Assembly (NCBI GenBank): GCA_036785705.1
Contig: JAWUZG010000036.1
Span: 16,177,501-16,241,500, forward strand
From: Acanthornis magna
Taxonomy: Eukaryota; Chordata; Aves; Passeriformes; Acanthizidae
Reading direction: 5' to 3'
Length of the DNA stretch: 64,000 nucleotides
Both the position numbers and the translations under genes were made by a program. Below are positions 44,201 through 56,966 of this stretch, piece after piece; positions within the stretch are counted from its first letter, which is position 1; each line of letters begins with the position of its first letter. A model generated the notes under the pieces. It had not been told where the DNA came from. It saw only the letters and a list, made by a program, of their open reading frames with translations, and searched no databases.

Positions 44201-47200
44201 CAATGAACTCTTTTGAATGCATGTATGTAGATTTGTAAGATTATGATCTAATTTATCTACTGTTGTATAAATGCTGTCACTAATTCAGCAAATATCCTTT
44301 ATGTAGTTTCATCCAAGTGCAATGTGGCAGAATCTGGGCTGCTTCTCAAAAAATGCAAAAGAGTTAGAAATCTCTGAGACGGAGTTAGTTGCCAGAAGGA
44401 CTGTCTATGCCATGTAGCCATACTCTGCACGCAGGTGATCCTGCTCATCTTTTCGCCTTTGCTGTGATGGTATCAATGTCTTAATTTGAAGTTTAGGTGA
44501 AAGATGAGAGTTCACAGATCAAACCCCTCCATAACCAGACAGTCAGAACTAGAAGATCAAACATTAAGCAAAACAGTAAACGTTCCTAAGTAGAGGGACT
44601 TCACACACACCAGACATCCCAATCCTGAAATACCCTCTTCCTGTTTAGATTGCACAGAAATACAACTCAGTGCAAATTAGCACTTCTTTTAGATAAGATA
44701 ACACTCCTCTGAGAGCAGAGATATCAGGATTTAGATGTTCAGAGTTCAAATGTTCTTCCCAAAACTTAAGAGGGATTTCAATCTTCCAAATCTCTTAGGA
44801 GAATATAGATATTTCATTAGCCTTTGCTTGTTCTGCTGAAGATAAAATGCAATTTAGAAAGAAGCTAGTTTTACCCTCATCTGAGGATTAGGTCATTATC
44901 TGGCACATCCCTGAACTCTGTTACTGCCCAGGTCCATGAGTTTCATCATCGTCTGGGGATCTGTTACAGCTCATTCCTACACCAGAGCACCACTTCAAAT
45001 ATTGATCTCAGAACCATTAGTTAGAGCTGTAGAGCAGAGCCTGAAGAAGTCCCATGCAGTCTGAGAGGTGTTACACACAGAGATGAAAAAGAACAAGCAC
45101 TCAGAGAAACCTGCATTTATCCCATCATGAGGGTAGCAGCTGTGAGATAGAGCCTAGACCAGCCACAAAATTGTGGTACTGGGGAATTTCATGAACTCCA
45201 AGAAATTAAATGTCTCCTTCTCATGTACCTTTCCTTTTTAGACAAATGTTTTCATTCAGTAGGTCTAGGAAACTTGCCTCAGAAATAACCTAATAAAAAC
45301 TTAGCTGCTTATCCCACCACTCCATTAAAGTAGCAGATATCCACTTCCAGAGTCTTGAACTTGGGGACTTTCTAGTCCCCACCTTTGTTCTCTAACTGCA
45401 ATGCTGGTAGCAAAGTTTCAGATGTAGAATGGGCTACATTGTTCAATTGAAGGGCTTTGTCACCCGTTTGACCAAAGAGTTTTTCCAGTAACTGGTTTCA
45501 CTTGGATAGTAAAAGCTAAAATAAAAGGTTGCATTTATAGCTCATTGCATCACCAACCACAGCAATAGGCCCCATTAACAGCCACCTAGCTCAGGGAGAG
45601 CTGCAGTCCCAAATGTAAATCAGTTAAATGAGAAGGACTGGCATCTAATGGTGGATAAAATTATTTGACACTGACAAGGTCAAAATTGCCTGTCTGTTTT
45701 TAAAATATACTGCTATCAAATTTAAAAGATCTAAAAGGTCAAGTGTATCATTTTAGGAAATACAAGGTTAAGGGAAGAACCAGAGAAGGAGATTTAGCTA
45801 CATGCTCCTTAGGTAATGATATTCATAGATTATTCTTCCATTAACTCACAGAACCAATGAGAAAGGACAATACATGTTTGTTTCTTCTTACAGCTGTCTT
45901 TCTCTACTGCATGGACTCCATAAGCTATAATCAAGATTCAAGCAGAAAAACTTGTCATACTTCTGGTGGAACCAGAATTTTATAGAACCAGTAAACTCCT
46001 GGTTACTGGGAGCAAAGTTTAGAGATTTCTCACTGGGAATGAGTCAGCTGTGGAAATATTTTTCCCTCTGCACCCTGAAGCTTGGTTTGAACCATTATTA
46101 GACAACAATACCAATGGCATATTTCAAGTGCAAATCTCAGCTGGTCTCTTACCAGGGAATTAAAGCAGCCACAAAAACAGGGAGCCACCAAGCCAGGTTA
46201 GAGTGCTTGTTACACATAGGAACCAGAAAATTATTCCTTTATATATTCCATTTTTCAGTATGAAATGCAAAGCTGAAAATCTGTCTGTAGATATATTTTC
46301 TTTGAATGAGATAAAAATTTAAGATGCTTTTCAGTGAGTCTCACACAACATGCTTTCAAAAGCAGGATTTTGTCCGTGATCATTTATTTTCTTTCATTGG
46401 TATGAAGATTCAAAATCATCCATGCAGTTCATGTTTGCTCTATTCTGGGGAAAGTTCAAGTCATGAACAATGAAACAGCGTAGCTGTACCTGTGGATGAA
46501 TTAGGCCACTGGGGAAAAAAGCTTGTTCCCTTTTCAGACATGTCTTGTGTTACGGGCACTCCAAGCAGCTGATTTACAATCCTGTCCTGTGCAACATGAC
46601 TTAAACATTTCTTTTTCTTTGAGTTTGTTATCATGTTCTGTAGCTACGTGGCTGGATCTCTGCTGATGGCTGAAGATGGAGACTGCTGGATTTCCCCAGG
46701 CCTGTCCATTAGGGTCAGACTGCTGGGCAATCACAGAGCTCCTAGCAAACCTGTGAGCCCAGCCTGGTCTGCAATGGTACCTGGAATCCATTCCCACTAG
46801 TGATGGGCATCAGGTCTTTATAAAATGATAGCTGTTCTCAGAACAATGCTGATCGCAGAGCTTGTATTGATTTGTTTGAGATGCATTGTGTGCTCACAGT
46901 TGAGTGGGAACAAGCTGTCAGAGCACAATAAGCAAAATAATCAGCAGGACACAGTTTAGACACTTTCAAAACACCCTGTTCCAAAGCATGTGGCTTTTCT
47001 TTTTCACTGACATCTTTCAATTGAAACAGCTAAGTAAAAACCAATACTTACAAAAAATCACATTAAAACAGGTAAAAGAAAATTATTTAAAAAAAAAATC
47101 TACACACAAACCAGAAAATAAACAATTTTACCAACAATAAAGTATGTGAGTTCTGCAGTGTTACACAGGTGTCATTGATTTTAGATGGCTGCTTTTCAGA

Positions 47201-50200
47201 TATTTTGCTAATGCTCATCTACAGAAAATCCCAAGACAGAGCTGTAGATGTATCTCTCAGCAAAGGAGTTGCTTTCTCCTGAAGTCTTGCATCATTTCTC
47301 TGCATAACGAAACTTCAGAGTGTGAAATTACTAGACCTGTAGATATCTGTAGTCCAATAAAGTGGGCACAACTTCTCTTAGGAATACTGCCTTGAACTAG
47401 AAATATCTCAGCACGAAGTACAATAAGGGCTTGTGACAGCAGCTCTTTCCTTTTCCTTCAAAAAATCCTGAGACTCCTTTACATAACACTTCAGTTTCAC
47501 ATAGGCAAAGCAATCTGCTATGTATTGTCTCCTATTTTTCTATAACAATAACCAAAAGAGCTGCATGAGGCAAAAGAAGGAATTGTTCTGGCTTTGTCTT
47601 GCTCTAAATAGATACAAAAAAAATTGCCACAAAAATCATCCCTTGGTGGCTGATAAAAATAGAACTGCAATTTATGCTCCCAAATACTACCTTTATCTTA
47701 AGGCTCTTAAGGAGCATTTTCAAGAATAATGGCTGATTTAGATGGATTCCCAGGGTGCTGGATCACTGCCAATGACATTAATGGTTTAAGGCTCCCTGAA
47801 TTTTGATTGATTGCTGTAATCTGCAGAAACTATTTCAGGACATAGATTTATTATTATTAAGCCTATAAAATGGTGTCAGGGTCAAAGCAAGTTGATGATT
47901 TGTGTTGTGATGCAAACATTGCACAAGAGAAGATGAAATCTTTTAATAAAAGTGGAATTCATGAGAGAAGAGTGTTTCATCTTCTTTGAAGAATCTGTGG
48001 ACAACCAATACAGATTGCAGCAGCAGGGGGAGTGTATTTAGGCTAAGGTTGCGCTGTAAAAATTAGCCTTCAACTGCATGTGGATTCCATTGACTGCTAT
48101 TCCACACGATTGAGATATTTCACTAGTTCTACAAAGCTAAAATGTGCTCACCTCTCCTTCCTCATTCTCTGTCTACATAATCTGATATGACATTATTGAT
48201 TTCACTAAATATTGTGGTCCTAAATCCATCTAATATCATGCAACATTTCAAAGATGATGAAATTTTTCCCTCATAGGACTCAAAGCTAAATAAACGGGAG
48301 ACTGAACTATACTCTAATGCCTCTAGAACATAATAGGAGAGGCCATAATCTAGAGACCATTGGGTTTTTTTCTATTTCCATGTGTGCTCACAAGCACAAT
48401 CAGAGCAGCTGATTTCTTGTAAAAAGGAGAAACAGGATTATAGCAAAGTAATTCTCAGCATTGCATGAAGAGATACAAAAATATCTTTGTTTGCTTTCCC
48501 CCCCAGGACTGGATTAAAAAGAAAAAGTTTTCAGACTCAGGACTAGTAGTACAGCCAAGAAGAATGAGAGAAACACATACTCTCAAAAATGAGGTGTCAC
48601 ATAGTGTTTTGCCTTAGTCCAGCCTTCATGCTGCTGGGTTCTTTATGCAACTGAATAACTTCAAGCAAAAGTTTGTTTTCTGCAGTTGACAGGACAGCTA
48701 CTGCGACACTGAGAAGTGCACAAAATCTGATAATTCATTTATTCTGGTGATTCTGATCTGTTAATGACTTGGATAAGAGATTACAGTAAACTTCAAAACT
48801 CATGATTCTTATTTCAGGCCGGCACTGTTTAACTTCATTTTGTTCTATTGTGTATAAAACCATTGTCATCTCACTAACAACTTACTATATCATTGTTGTG
48901 AACACAATCCACTTTCATCAACAAGATGCAAAACCAGAATTAAAAAGCCATCTTCATCCCTATAAGTTTACAGAAGTAAATAGCAGAAAGACCTAAAGAA
49001 ATAGGATTCAGGAAAAATAACTGAAGTGCTTGGTCTTTTTAGTTCCGCAGCAGATTGTGGGGTTTTGCAAATTTTTACAACTTCTATGTTTTCTGTCATT
49101 ATACAGTGTTCACTGGACTTGAGGCATGATATTGGAGGAGAGGGAGAGAAGAGGAACAAAGTGTACAAAGGCTACTACAACAGGATACAGATGTGACCAA
49201 AAGACAGTGCCTAAACAGCACACAAGCAACCACCTAAAGCAGAAGCAGCGCCAGCAGAGTTTAATAAATGGTCACATCAGTAGGCTGCAAAGACTTTCCT
49301 ATTCCTGGAAATGTAGCTGCTGAGTAAGAAACCCTGGAAGATTAAACTGTGTTTGATAATGGGGATCACAGTCGTGGAGTGGAGAGAAGAAAGGAAGGGC
49401 ACTCATGTGGGTGGGATTAACAGAAGCCTTTTCCCATGGTTCCTGTGGCTGAGGAGTAATAAGAAATGTGAACCTGCTGAAAATAGCCATAGGTACTCTC
49501 AACCCCTGTTCCCCAAAAAATGTTATACAAAACTGACATTTTTATGAATACGTAAAATTTTGAGAGACCATTTGAAAAGAAAAAATTCTTCCAAAACCAA
49601 ATGTTCCCCAGTTTTTGTTGTTGGTCTAATATCTATTGTATCATCTGTAGGAATCTGTTTAGAGGATGTCTTTCATGCTCCAAAAAAGTCAATTTCAACT
49701 GCCCCATCCAAGGGCAAAGAAGATTTGATTTGGGGCAAGCCCTATATACAAAGTGCTAAATTCCTTCTATATTCTGCAATATCATTGGAGTCAGGCTCGA
49801 GCCCCAGGCAGGGTAGTGCTCAGGAGTACATGAAGATTACAAGCAGTCTGTCTATAGCAGTTAAGCCCTGCGTCTTTGGCCACTTTGGGGAGTTATGCCT
49901 ATAAAAATTTCAGTGGAATGGAGAAGTAACACTATTGAGGCTCTCTTTATTGAGAATGTCCCCAGAAAATGCTATGGTCAGTTAGTCCTATGACCACTGC
50001 TGAAAATGTGTGGACAGGATGTGCTCACAGTCCAGGGTTGGAGAGCTGAGGGAAGAGCTCTGGTGCCTTTCATAGAGAGTCTGAGCAAGTATTTGGATAA
50101 GTTTCCTTGGTGACAGCTAGCAATATGTCCTCATTTTTCTTCAGAATAAGAAAAAGCTTAATTACCCATTGTAGATAGAAATCAAAAATACTTCTGTAAT

Positions 50201-50399
50201 CAGGATTAATTAGAAGGCGTAAACACTGGGTCAAAACAAAACAGTGGATAACATAAGCAGTTAGTGGTTTTGCAATTCTCCCGTATTTTTGTTTCTGAAT
50301 CTCTCTTTTTGTTTCTCAATGTGCCCAAGTTCTATAGTATTCTTAGGCTGATTTTTGGTGCAATGTAAGGAAAGACCTTAGTCTTTACAACCTATAGTA
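41201..50399. other. Intergenic DNA, 41.2-50.4 kb
   Basis: About 9.2 kb of AT-rich sequence with no gene, RNA gene or recognised repeat. The longest open frame (42028-42387, 119 codons) has no recognisable content and no splice context. Confidence 0.65.
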
Positions 50400-50455
50400 T
50401 GTTTGGACTTGATGATCTTGGAAGTCTTTTCCAAACACTAGTTATATGATTCTCT
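50400..50455 (+). mobile_element. Short CR1 3' end fragment
   Basis: TTTGGACTTGATGATCTTGG, then GTCTTTTCCAA and TATATGATTCT follow the CR1 terminal pattern in sense orientation. Confidence 0.7.
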
Positions 50456-51996
50456 GTATTGGCTGAAAGACAACTGAGAAGTTCATTTAAAGTTGAGCCC
50501 TCTATCAGGCAGTCTTTCCAAAACTGAAATGTCAGTTTTGGGGCCATACTACAGACTGGGGAGTTGGATGCAACAGAGGCTCAGAGGCTGATGACATTTG
50601 TTTAGACAAAACAAGGGGATTTGGGACACAGACATCCATCAAAATATGTGGAAACACGTGACATCAGTTTGGGAGCTGGGCATAATTAGCTCACAGGATG
50701 GGTGTAGTCACTGATCAGCCAGGTGGACAAGCTTAATTTAAAAATTGCTTGTACACCAAGATAAAGCTGCAAAGCAGGGAGGAGTTGATCCAGTGTATCA
50801 CTAACCTGAGTCTGAGTCTGTGCTGACTTAATGGGCTCTCTCATAAGTTGTTTTCAACAGTAAAAAGTAAAGGGGCAGAGAATTGGAGACAAGTGTGAAA
50901 ACCACAGTAGGTAATCCAGTTTATTTAGAGTGTAGAAAGGTAAACAAATTGCTAAAGCTATTTTACTGTGAAATTATTTTAAAATAATTAGTTCTTATTC
51001 AAGTAATAGAGTGTGAGCACTGTGAAAGTCTTTGGAAGTCTAAACTTGATTTTTTGGCCAGGTTTACTAAAGTAATTAAGATTATGTTGTTGGTCTGATA
51101 TCTCTTCACTATGTTTTGAATAGATTGTTTGATTTCTACCACATTTAGAAAGGCAGAGAGTTAGACTTGAGCTGATTTTGTGTTTAGTTTTCTTTTTTTC
51201 AGTAGAGACCCTCGTTATACCAGCTAGGAGTGGTCTTCACTCTTTCTTTAAAACAGAAACAAACAGATATATACATCTAAGGGTGTGTGTGATTCTCCAG
51301 TTATGCATGTGTAGAGCTATATACATATATAAACTACTGAACTTTAAACTGCCGTAACAATGCAACCTATGTTTATAATTACAACTGTATAACTATGCAT
51401 CATTTTTATAAATTAATTTAAATATCAGCTTGATGTGAAAAAATGTTAAAACATTTCAACAGGCTCCAGGTAGTAGAAGGACTAGAAGGAACTTTCTAGA
51501 AGGTTGTGTATTCCTTTTCTCTCAGGTGCTATGCTGAAGCTTTGCAGACCTTACTTGTGTTTTTCACTCGCTGCATTACTTCTTATCTTGTTATGGGGGC
51601 ATAATAATTTCTGCATCTGAACAACCAAAACATTAGCTGATTAAACCCCCTCACTTTGCTGTTAGTTCCCCTCACTGCATTACAGCCACAAGAAGGCATC
51701 TGCTTACAGTTGCAGATGAACTTGGTAGCAGAGTATGGAACAGACACTGGATCTTTTGAGTCACAACCCAACTAAACAGCTATTTGGGCAATTTAGCTCA
51801 ATGCAAAAACTGTTCAGCATTGCTGATAAGATTCCTGAAGAGTGTTTGGAAGCACAAGGTAATATTCAGAAAATTGAACTGCATTTCCAAGGTTACATTC
51901 TGCTCATAAGCAGAAGAGTCAAAGTAGTAGGGCTGCAGTTGTACTTCTTTCAGGAGACAGATGGCCTCACAGTGCCTGTAGCTGTGATCTCTGAGA

Positions 51997-52040
51997 GGGG
52001 CATCCTTGGGACATCCCTGGGGCATCCCTGGGACATCCCT
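51997..52040 (+). repeat. 11-bp minisatellite, four units
   Basis: GGGGCATCCTT, GGGACATCCCT, GGGGCATCCCT, GGGACATCCCT without gaps. The G/A alternation at position 4 suggests duplication of a 22-bp pair. Confidence 0.92.
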
Positions 52041-53308
52041 GGTGCCCCCTCCCAGCAGGACCACCCCACACTGCACCACACCATGGAGGAGTTAGAGCTG
52101 AACTGGTCTCAGGGACAGTGACAGTTCTGAAAACAGCTCCTGAGACCCAGGGATGTACAGGTGTCTCTCTGTATGTAGCCAACTCCCTCCTCAAAAGACC
52201 CAAAAGATTTCCTGGAAAAAAGCCCTGTGACTTCCAAAATAGAGTCAAGGAAAAACACCTTCAACTTTACCATACCTCATTCCTTCTTTGATGTTTTGGT
52301 ATATTAATTTCAGGTCATTGGAAGAAAGCCAGAGCTTATGTTTGAGAATTTTCTGAGAAAGAGACCTGTCCTGGGTTCCCAAAACCGTGTGCAAGGCACC
52401 AATGCAGGGTGACCTAATGGACCAAGAGCAGCCTCACTCCGCAGCACAGGACCCACTGCAGGACACCTCTTTCCCACAGGACTGGCCCTGAGTTGGCCAT
52501 GGAAAGGAAGTTCGTGCTCCCCTAAAACAGAGCAGAGGTATCACCGCCCAGGTCTGAAGGTAAGTATTGCACCTGTGTTTTAGCCAAGGGTAAGGGGGAA
52601 GAGAGCCCCTAAGGGTGAACATCAGCCTTCTTACCTGCAGCACTGGACCCCCTGCACTTTCCTCCCACGGCAGAGGGGAGACAAGTGACTGGGAAAAAGC
52701 TGCTGGCCCTTGAAACAAGAAGCATTTAACTGAAGCATGGGTGTAGAGAAAGAAGTGGGGAGGCTGAGAAGCAGAGGAGCTATCATCAGTCACCCACCCT
52801 CATCTCTCATACATGGAGAATCTTTGTTACCAGACCTAAAATATTCTGGTAAGCAACTAAAAAAATCCAAGCACTGTTGGTGGTGGGAGCTACATATTCA
52901 ATTTGGCAGTCAGTATGGGGTACAGCAGCAAAGGACACTGACGCACAGGAGAGCTGTGATAATGGAAGGAGGACTCACATGAGCTGTGCAGGCTGAAAGG
53001 CCTCGTGGAGAGCCTCGAGTACAAACGGGATCTGGAGAGGTGTTTCGGGGTGAGTTGTCCCTCACTGAGGTATAGGCAGGTCTAGCAGGCTCGGGGCAGA
53101 TAGCTGTGGCAATCAGACTGGGAGCCAAGCTTTATCTTCCCTTTCTCAGAAGAAGCAGACTGCTCTGGGCGACCTGGTTTACAGGAAAAAAATGTCTGAT
53201 TTGCTGTGATCTCACCTTACTAAAAAGTTAGATGGGGCTGGAAGCAAAGCCTTCCTAAACAGTTTAAAGAGGGGCTGACTTTTAATGCTACGGGTGTTTT
53301 TTGGGATT

Positions 53309-53364
53309 TTTGTTTGTTGTTTGTTTGTTTGTTTTCTTTTTTTTTTTTCTTTTTTTTTTTTTTT
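53309..53364 (+). repeat. (TTTG)n plus poly-T tract
   Basis: TTTG units followed by T runs with single C interruptions. Low-complexity sequence, with no recognised retroposed body beside it. Confidence 0.8.
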
Positions 53365-55205
53365 AATCAACCTGGCTCTGACTTTCCTAGCACCAAAGGA
53401 AGGGCTCTGCAGGACAGCAGTTCTCTTTCTGTGCAGTGTCTTAGGATAAACAGATTAGCAAGCAAAGCCTTGCTTTCCTTTTCTGGACTGAAAGGACACA
53501 TTACTTAGTTTTCTACAGTTCAGATCAACCTTGTCAAAACATCTCAGCTTTGTCAGTAAAGATACATCTGCTTTACTTGATCTGAACTCAGAGTTTTCTG
53601 AGTAGAGTTCAAGGAGAATTGAACTGGCTCTCTTCAGGCCAAAATGACATACAGACTTTTAATTGTGCAGGTAAGCAATTGACAAGGTTTCTAATAAAGG
53701 GTCAGAGCTAGTCATGTGGTTGTTTCAGAGGCACATCTGAATTATTTCTTTGTGTAATGTAATCTTTGTCAAATGCCCTTGGGCAGGAAGCCACTGTAAT
53801 CAAGTTGTCTAGTTTACCTTGTCCCTTTATCAAAATGCCTTACCTAAGTAACCAGTTCTGCATTTACCTGTGAGATCTGTGAAGAAATACAAAATGGGCT
53901 CCAAAGTTAAACAGACTTTTTAATCATCCAGGTGGAAAGAGTAATTCATGGTTAATAACTTATCCAGTTAAGTCAGCCTATTTGCCTGCTTCCAGAATAT
54001 CCATAAGCAGATCACAGCTCCCCCTCAGTTCCTCTGTTTGCATTTTCCCAACGAGTATGTTGCAAGACTATAATCAGTGATCTGATCCCTCCCTCCTCCT
54101 GCCAGCAGACTCTTCTTTGTAAGAGCCTTAAATGGCTCTTCTTTCCCCAAGTCTTGCCATCTCATGTCCTTAGGAACTCCCCTTTTCTCACTGAAATCCC
54201 TCAGTCTCCTTTTCTGAGTAATATTGGGTATTTTAACAAGAGACTTCAGAGGCTGCAACCGGCCTCAGGGCATTTTTTCCTCTGTGTTCTGACTGAATGG
54301 TTCATAGCGAGGACAGAAGAGAGTCTGAAGTTGCTCTGAAGCAGCTGTAATGAAGAATTACAGCATCTTACAAAATTTGGCCACATGGCCTTCTTGCACC
54401 AAGGGTCTTTCCTAAGAGTGATCTCTGTTTAGTTGGGTAAAGTCCTAACAGTGTGTGTCCTCCTCTTCCTTCTGTGTAAAATCACATGCTTTTCCAGAGG
54501 ATATGCCTCATTTAGGAGGGTTTCATTGGAAAACTACTGATTGGTTTAACCTGCAAAATGATGTCCATCTGCAAACTTCTGAGCCCAAACAGACCTTTGC
54601 AACAGTCAGACCATGCAGATGTGTCTCCTCACACATATGCAGGACCACCTTTATGCCAAGATGACATCAAAAGGCTCTGGAAGTCTTTTCCATCCTTTTT
54701 TCCTAATGTCAGTTTGTTCTGTTTAAAATATTACACGTGTATTACTGGTTGCTCTGGAATTTTTTGTCATTGCTTTGGTAAATGTCACAAAATAAACACG
54801 TGTGTGTGAACCCATCATCACCACTTTCTCCTTATCTGTCTGCCAAAAAAAGGAGGAATTTGAGTGTCCTCTCCTCCAGGAGCCAAAATCTAAAGCCTGC
54901 TGCCTCCCAAGGATTTGTTGATGGATGCACAAATTTTCATTGAATACAAGTACAACAAATACCCACAGGAATAATGCTGTTGTGTTCCCATTAAGCTATG
55001 GTACCAACCAGAATGAATAATGTCGTTAATTACAACATTCGTGTCACCCTAGAAAGCAGAGAGAATTATATGGAATTTGGCATATCAAATCAGTGCTACA
55101 TGCTTGGCCCAGGGGTAACACAGGGCTTATCTGTGCCTATTCAGATACATTTGTTCCACAAGGCCAAGTTTGGTGTGACCAACAACCAAGCTGAAGAGAT
55201 TTCTC

Positions 55206-55395
55206 AATCACAGAACGGCTAAAGTTGAAAGGAACCATTGAAGGTCATCTAGACCAACCTCCCTGCTCCAGCAGAGTCCCCTAGACCACATCACTCCGGA
55301 TTGTCCCCAGGCAGCTTTGAATAGCTCCAGGGAAGGAGACTCCTCCGGCTCTTTGGGTCTCATGTTCCAGGGCTCAGTCACTCTCACATCACTGC
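55206..55395 (-). mobile_element. CR1 LINE 3' region, inverted
   Basis: Starts AATCACAGAACGGCTAAAG and TTGAAAGGAACC, continues with AGGTCATCTAGACCAACC, GAATAGCTCCAGGGA and TTCCAGGGCTCAGTCACTC. This is the reverse complement of a CR1 3' end, diverged and 5'-truncated. Confidence 0.85.
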
Positions 55396-56863
55396 AATTA
55401 GGTTTATCATTATATGAATGACAAGGGAAAAGAGATTTGACTAATTGTGGAAGATTTGTATTAGTGAGAGATCCACCTTCAGATACCCGCAAGATTTTAA
55501 ATTTCCCCTTCCTCAAAATGCACTCAACCTGAAATTGCAGTGAGAACTATTACATATATTTGGCGTAACTGTCCTCTGTCTCATTCTATTGCATTTTTTC
55601 TGCTCTGTTTCCATGGAAATGGGAGAAAAAAGGTCAGGTATATAGTATAGGCAATTGTTTTATAGGCGCTTGAAAGCCTTCGTTATTCCCTGATCTATTT
55701 TTTTTTTCTGAGAATGGGAGTGGAGTAAAAGTCAGACAACCCATTTGTTGTTATTTTTGGTAGTATTTAAATTCAAACTGTATTCCCAGGAAGCCAGGAA
55801 GGGACATTTTTCTTCCTTCTGCACCTAGGAAGATGATTGTTCTGGGGGGGAAGTGACATCATATGATGAGATGTGATGAGGTAGGCAGTCCTGGACTCTA
55901 TTCCTGAGCACATTAACATAGTCCCGTCATGTCACATGGTGTATGACATTACTATGTAGTGTCTGAAAGGCCCAGTCTCAAACATGGACTTTCACACCCA
56001 TATGGGAAGGCAGCCCAAAAAGCCCGTTTGTCCATTAGGAAATGAGAGGACTCTTTCCTCAGGGATGTTTTGAGGCTAGCTGTACTTACACTTGGAAAGA
56101 ACTTTGAGATCCACCACTGGAAATTGTTCTATATGGAAAACATTTGCCTTCTTGCTACCACTAAGCAGAAGTAAGATAAAGGTATTCAGATGCTCTCTTT
56201 TGATGATTTTCTCCTATTTTATTGTTATGCTGCTAGCTTTCATTTCCATGGAAACAGGGCTAGAAACACAGTTTTTAGCAATGTGCAAGCTCTAGCTGGG
56301 AATGGCACATGTAGATTTTAGCTGCTGGATATTGGTTGATAACTATGAAATGAAAGCACAATACAAGAGGAATGACAAGAGGGAAAGGATGGACAAAAGA
56401 AAGAGAGCCAGACATCTCAGAGCTCATTAACCCCCATGTTCTTGACACTTTGTGTTTTCCTTCTGCTCTACTACCTTCATTTTCCAGGCCTGTGCTTGGA
56501 CCTGGCGTCCTTTCTATTACTTCTGTTTCAGTAAGGTAATATTTCATTGCAATGGTGTCTGGAGGTCCCAGGAAACCAGAGGCTCTCCTGTGCTGGAACC
56601 GTGCTGTTGTGGTTTAGGAATGTGTTCAGTGCCCCACGGAGACTCTCTGGAGTGCCCTATGGAGACTGTTCCCAGTTCCGTGCCCCACAGAGACTCTCCC
56701 AACCATATCCCGTTCCAATTGGAGGCACAAAAGGCAAAGGTCATGGAGGCAAGAACAATTTACTGGAAACAGCAATGAGATAAGAAAACAGTAACAGCAA
56801 CAATATTAATAATAAAGAGTGTAAGAAAAGAAATTGCATTTGACAGACAAGCTATTTCTCATT
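55396..56863. other. Intergenic DNA, 55.4-56.9 kb
   Basis: No gene supported. Contains three spaced copies of a 19-bp unit at 56629-56698. Confidence 0.65.
56629..56698 (+). repeat. Three copies of a 19-bp unit
   Basis: GTGCCCCACGGAGACTCTC (56629-56647), GTGCCCTATGGAGACTGTT (56652-56670) and GTGCCCCACAGAGACTCTC (56680-56698) are direct repeats with short unequal spacers. Confidence 0.85.
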
Positions 56864-56966
56864 TAACCTGATCTAACGGGTGACACCCTGCCCATTGCAG
56901 GGGATTTGGAATTAGATGATCATTAATGTCTCTTCCAACCCAAAACATTCTATGATTTGATGATTT
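56864..56966 (+). mobile_element. CR1 LINE 3' end
   Basis: AACCTGATCTAACGGG, CACCCTGCCCATTGCAGGG, AATTAGATGATCATTAATG, CTCTTCCAACCC and CATTCTATGATTTGATGA track the CR1 3' end in sense orientation with moderate decay. Confidence 0.85.

Larger units (their letters stand above)
50456..55205. other. Intergenic DNA, 50.5-55.2 kb
   Basis: No gene supported. Contains the 11-bp minisatellite at 51997-52040 and a TTTG/poly-T tract at 53309-53364. A 128-codon frame (51735-52121) runs through the minisatellite and is not gene-like. Confidence 0.65.

Noticed and set aside
51735..52121. 128-codon open frame
   Set aside because: It runs through an 11-bp minisatellite and shows no coding character.
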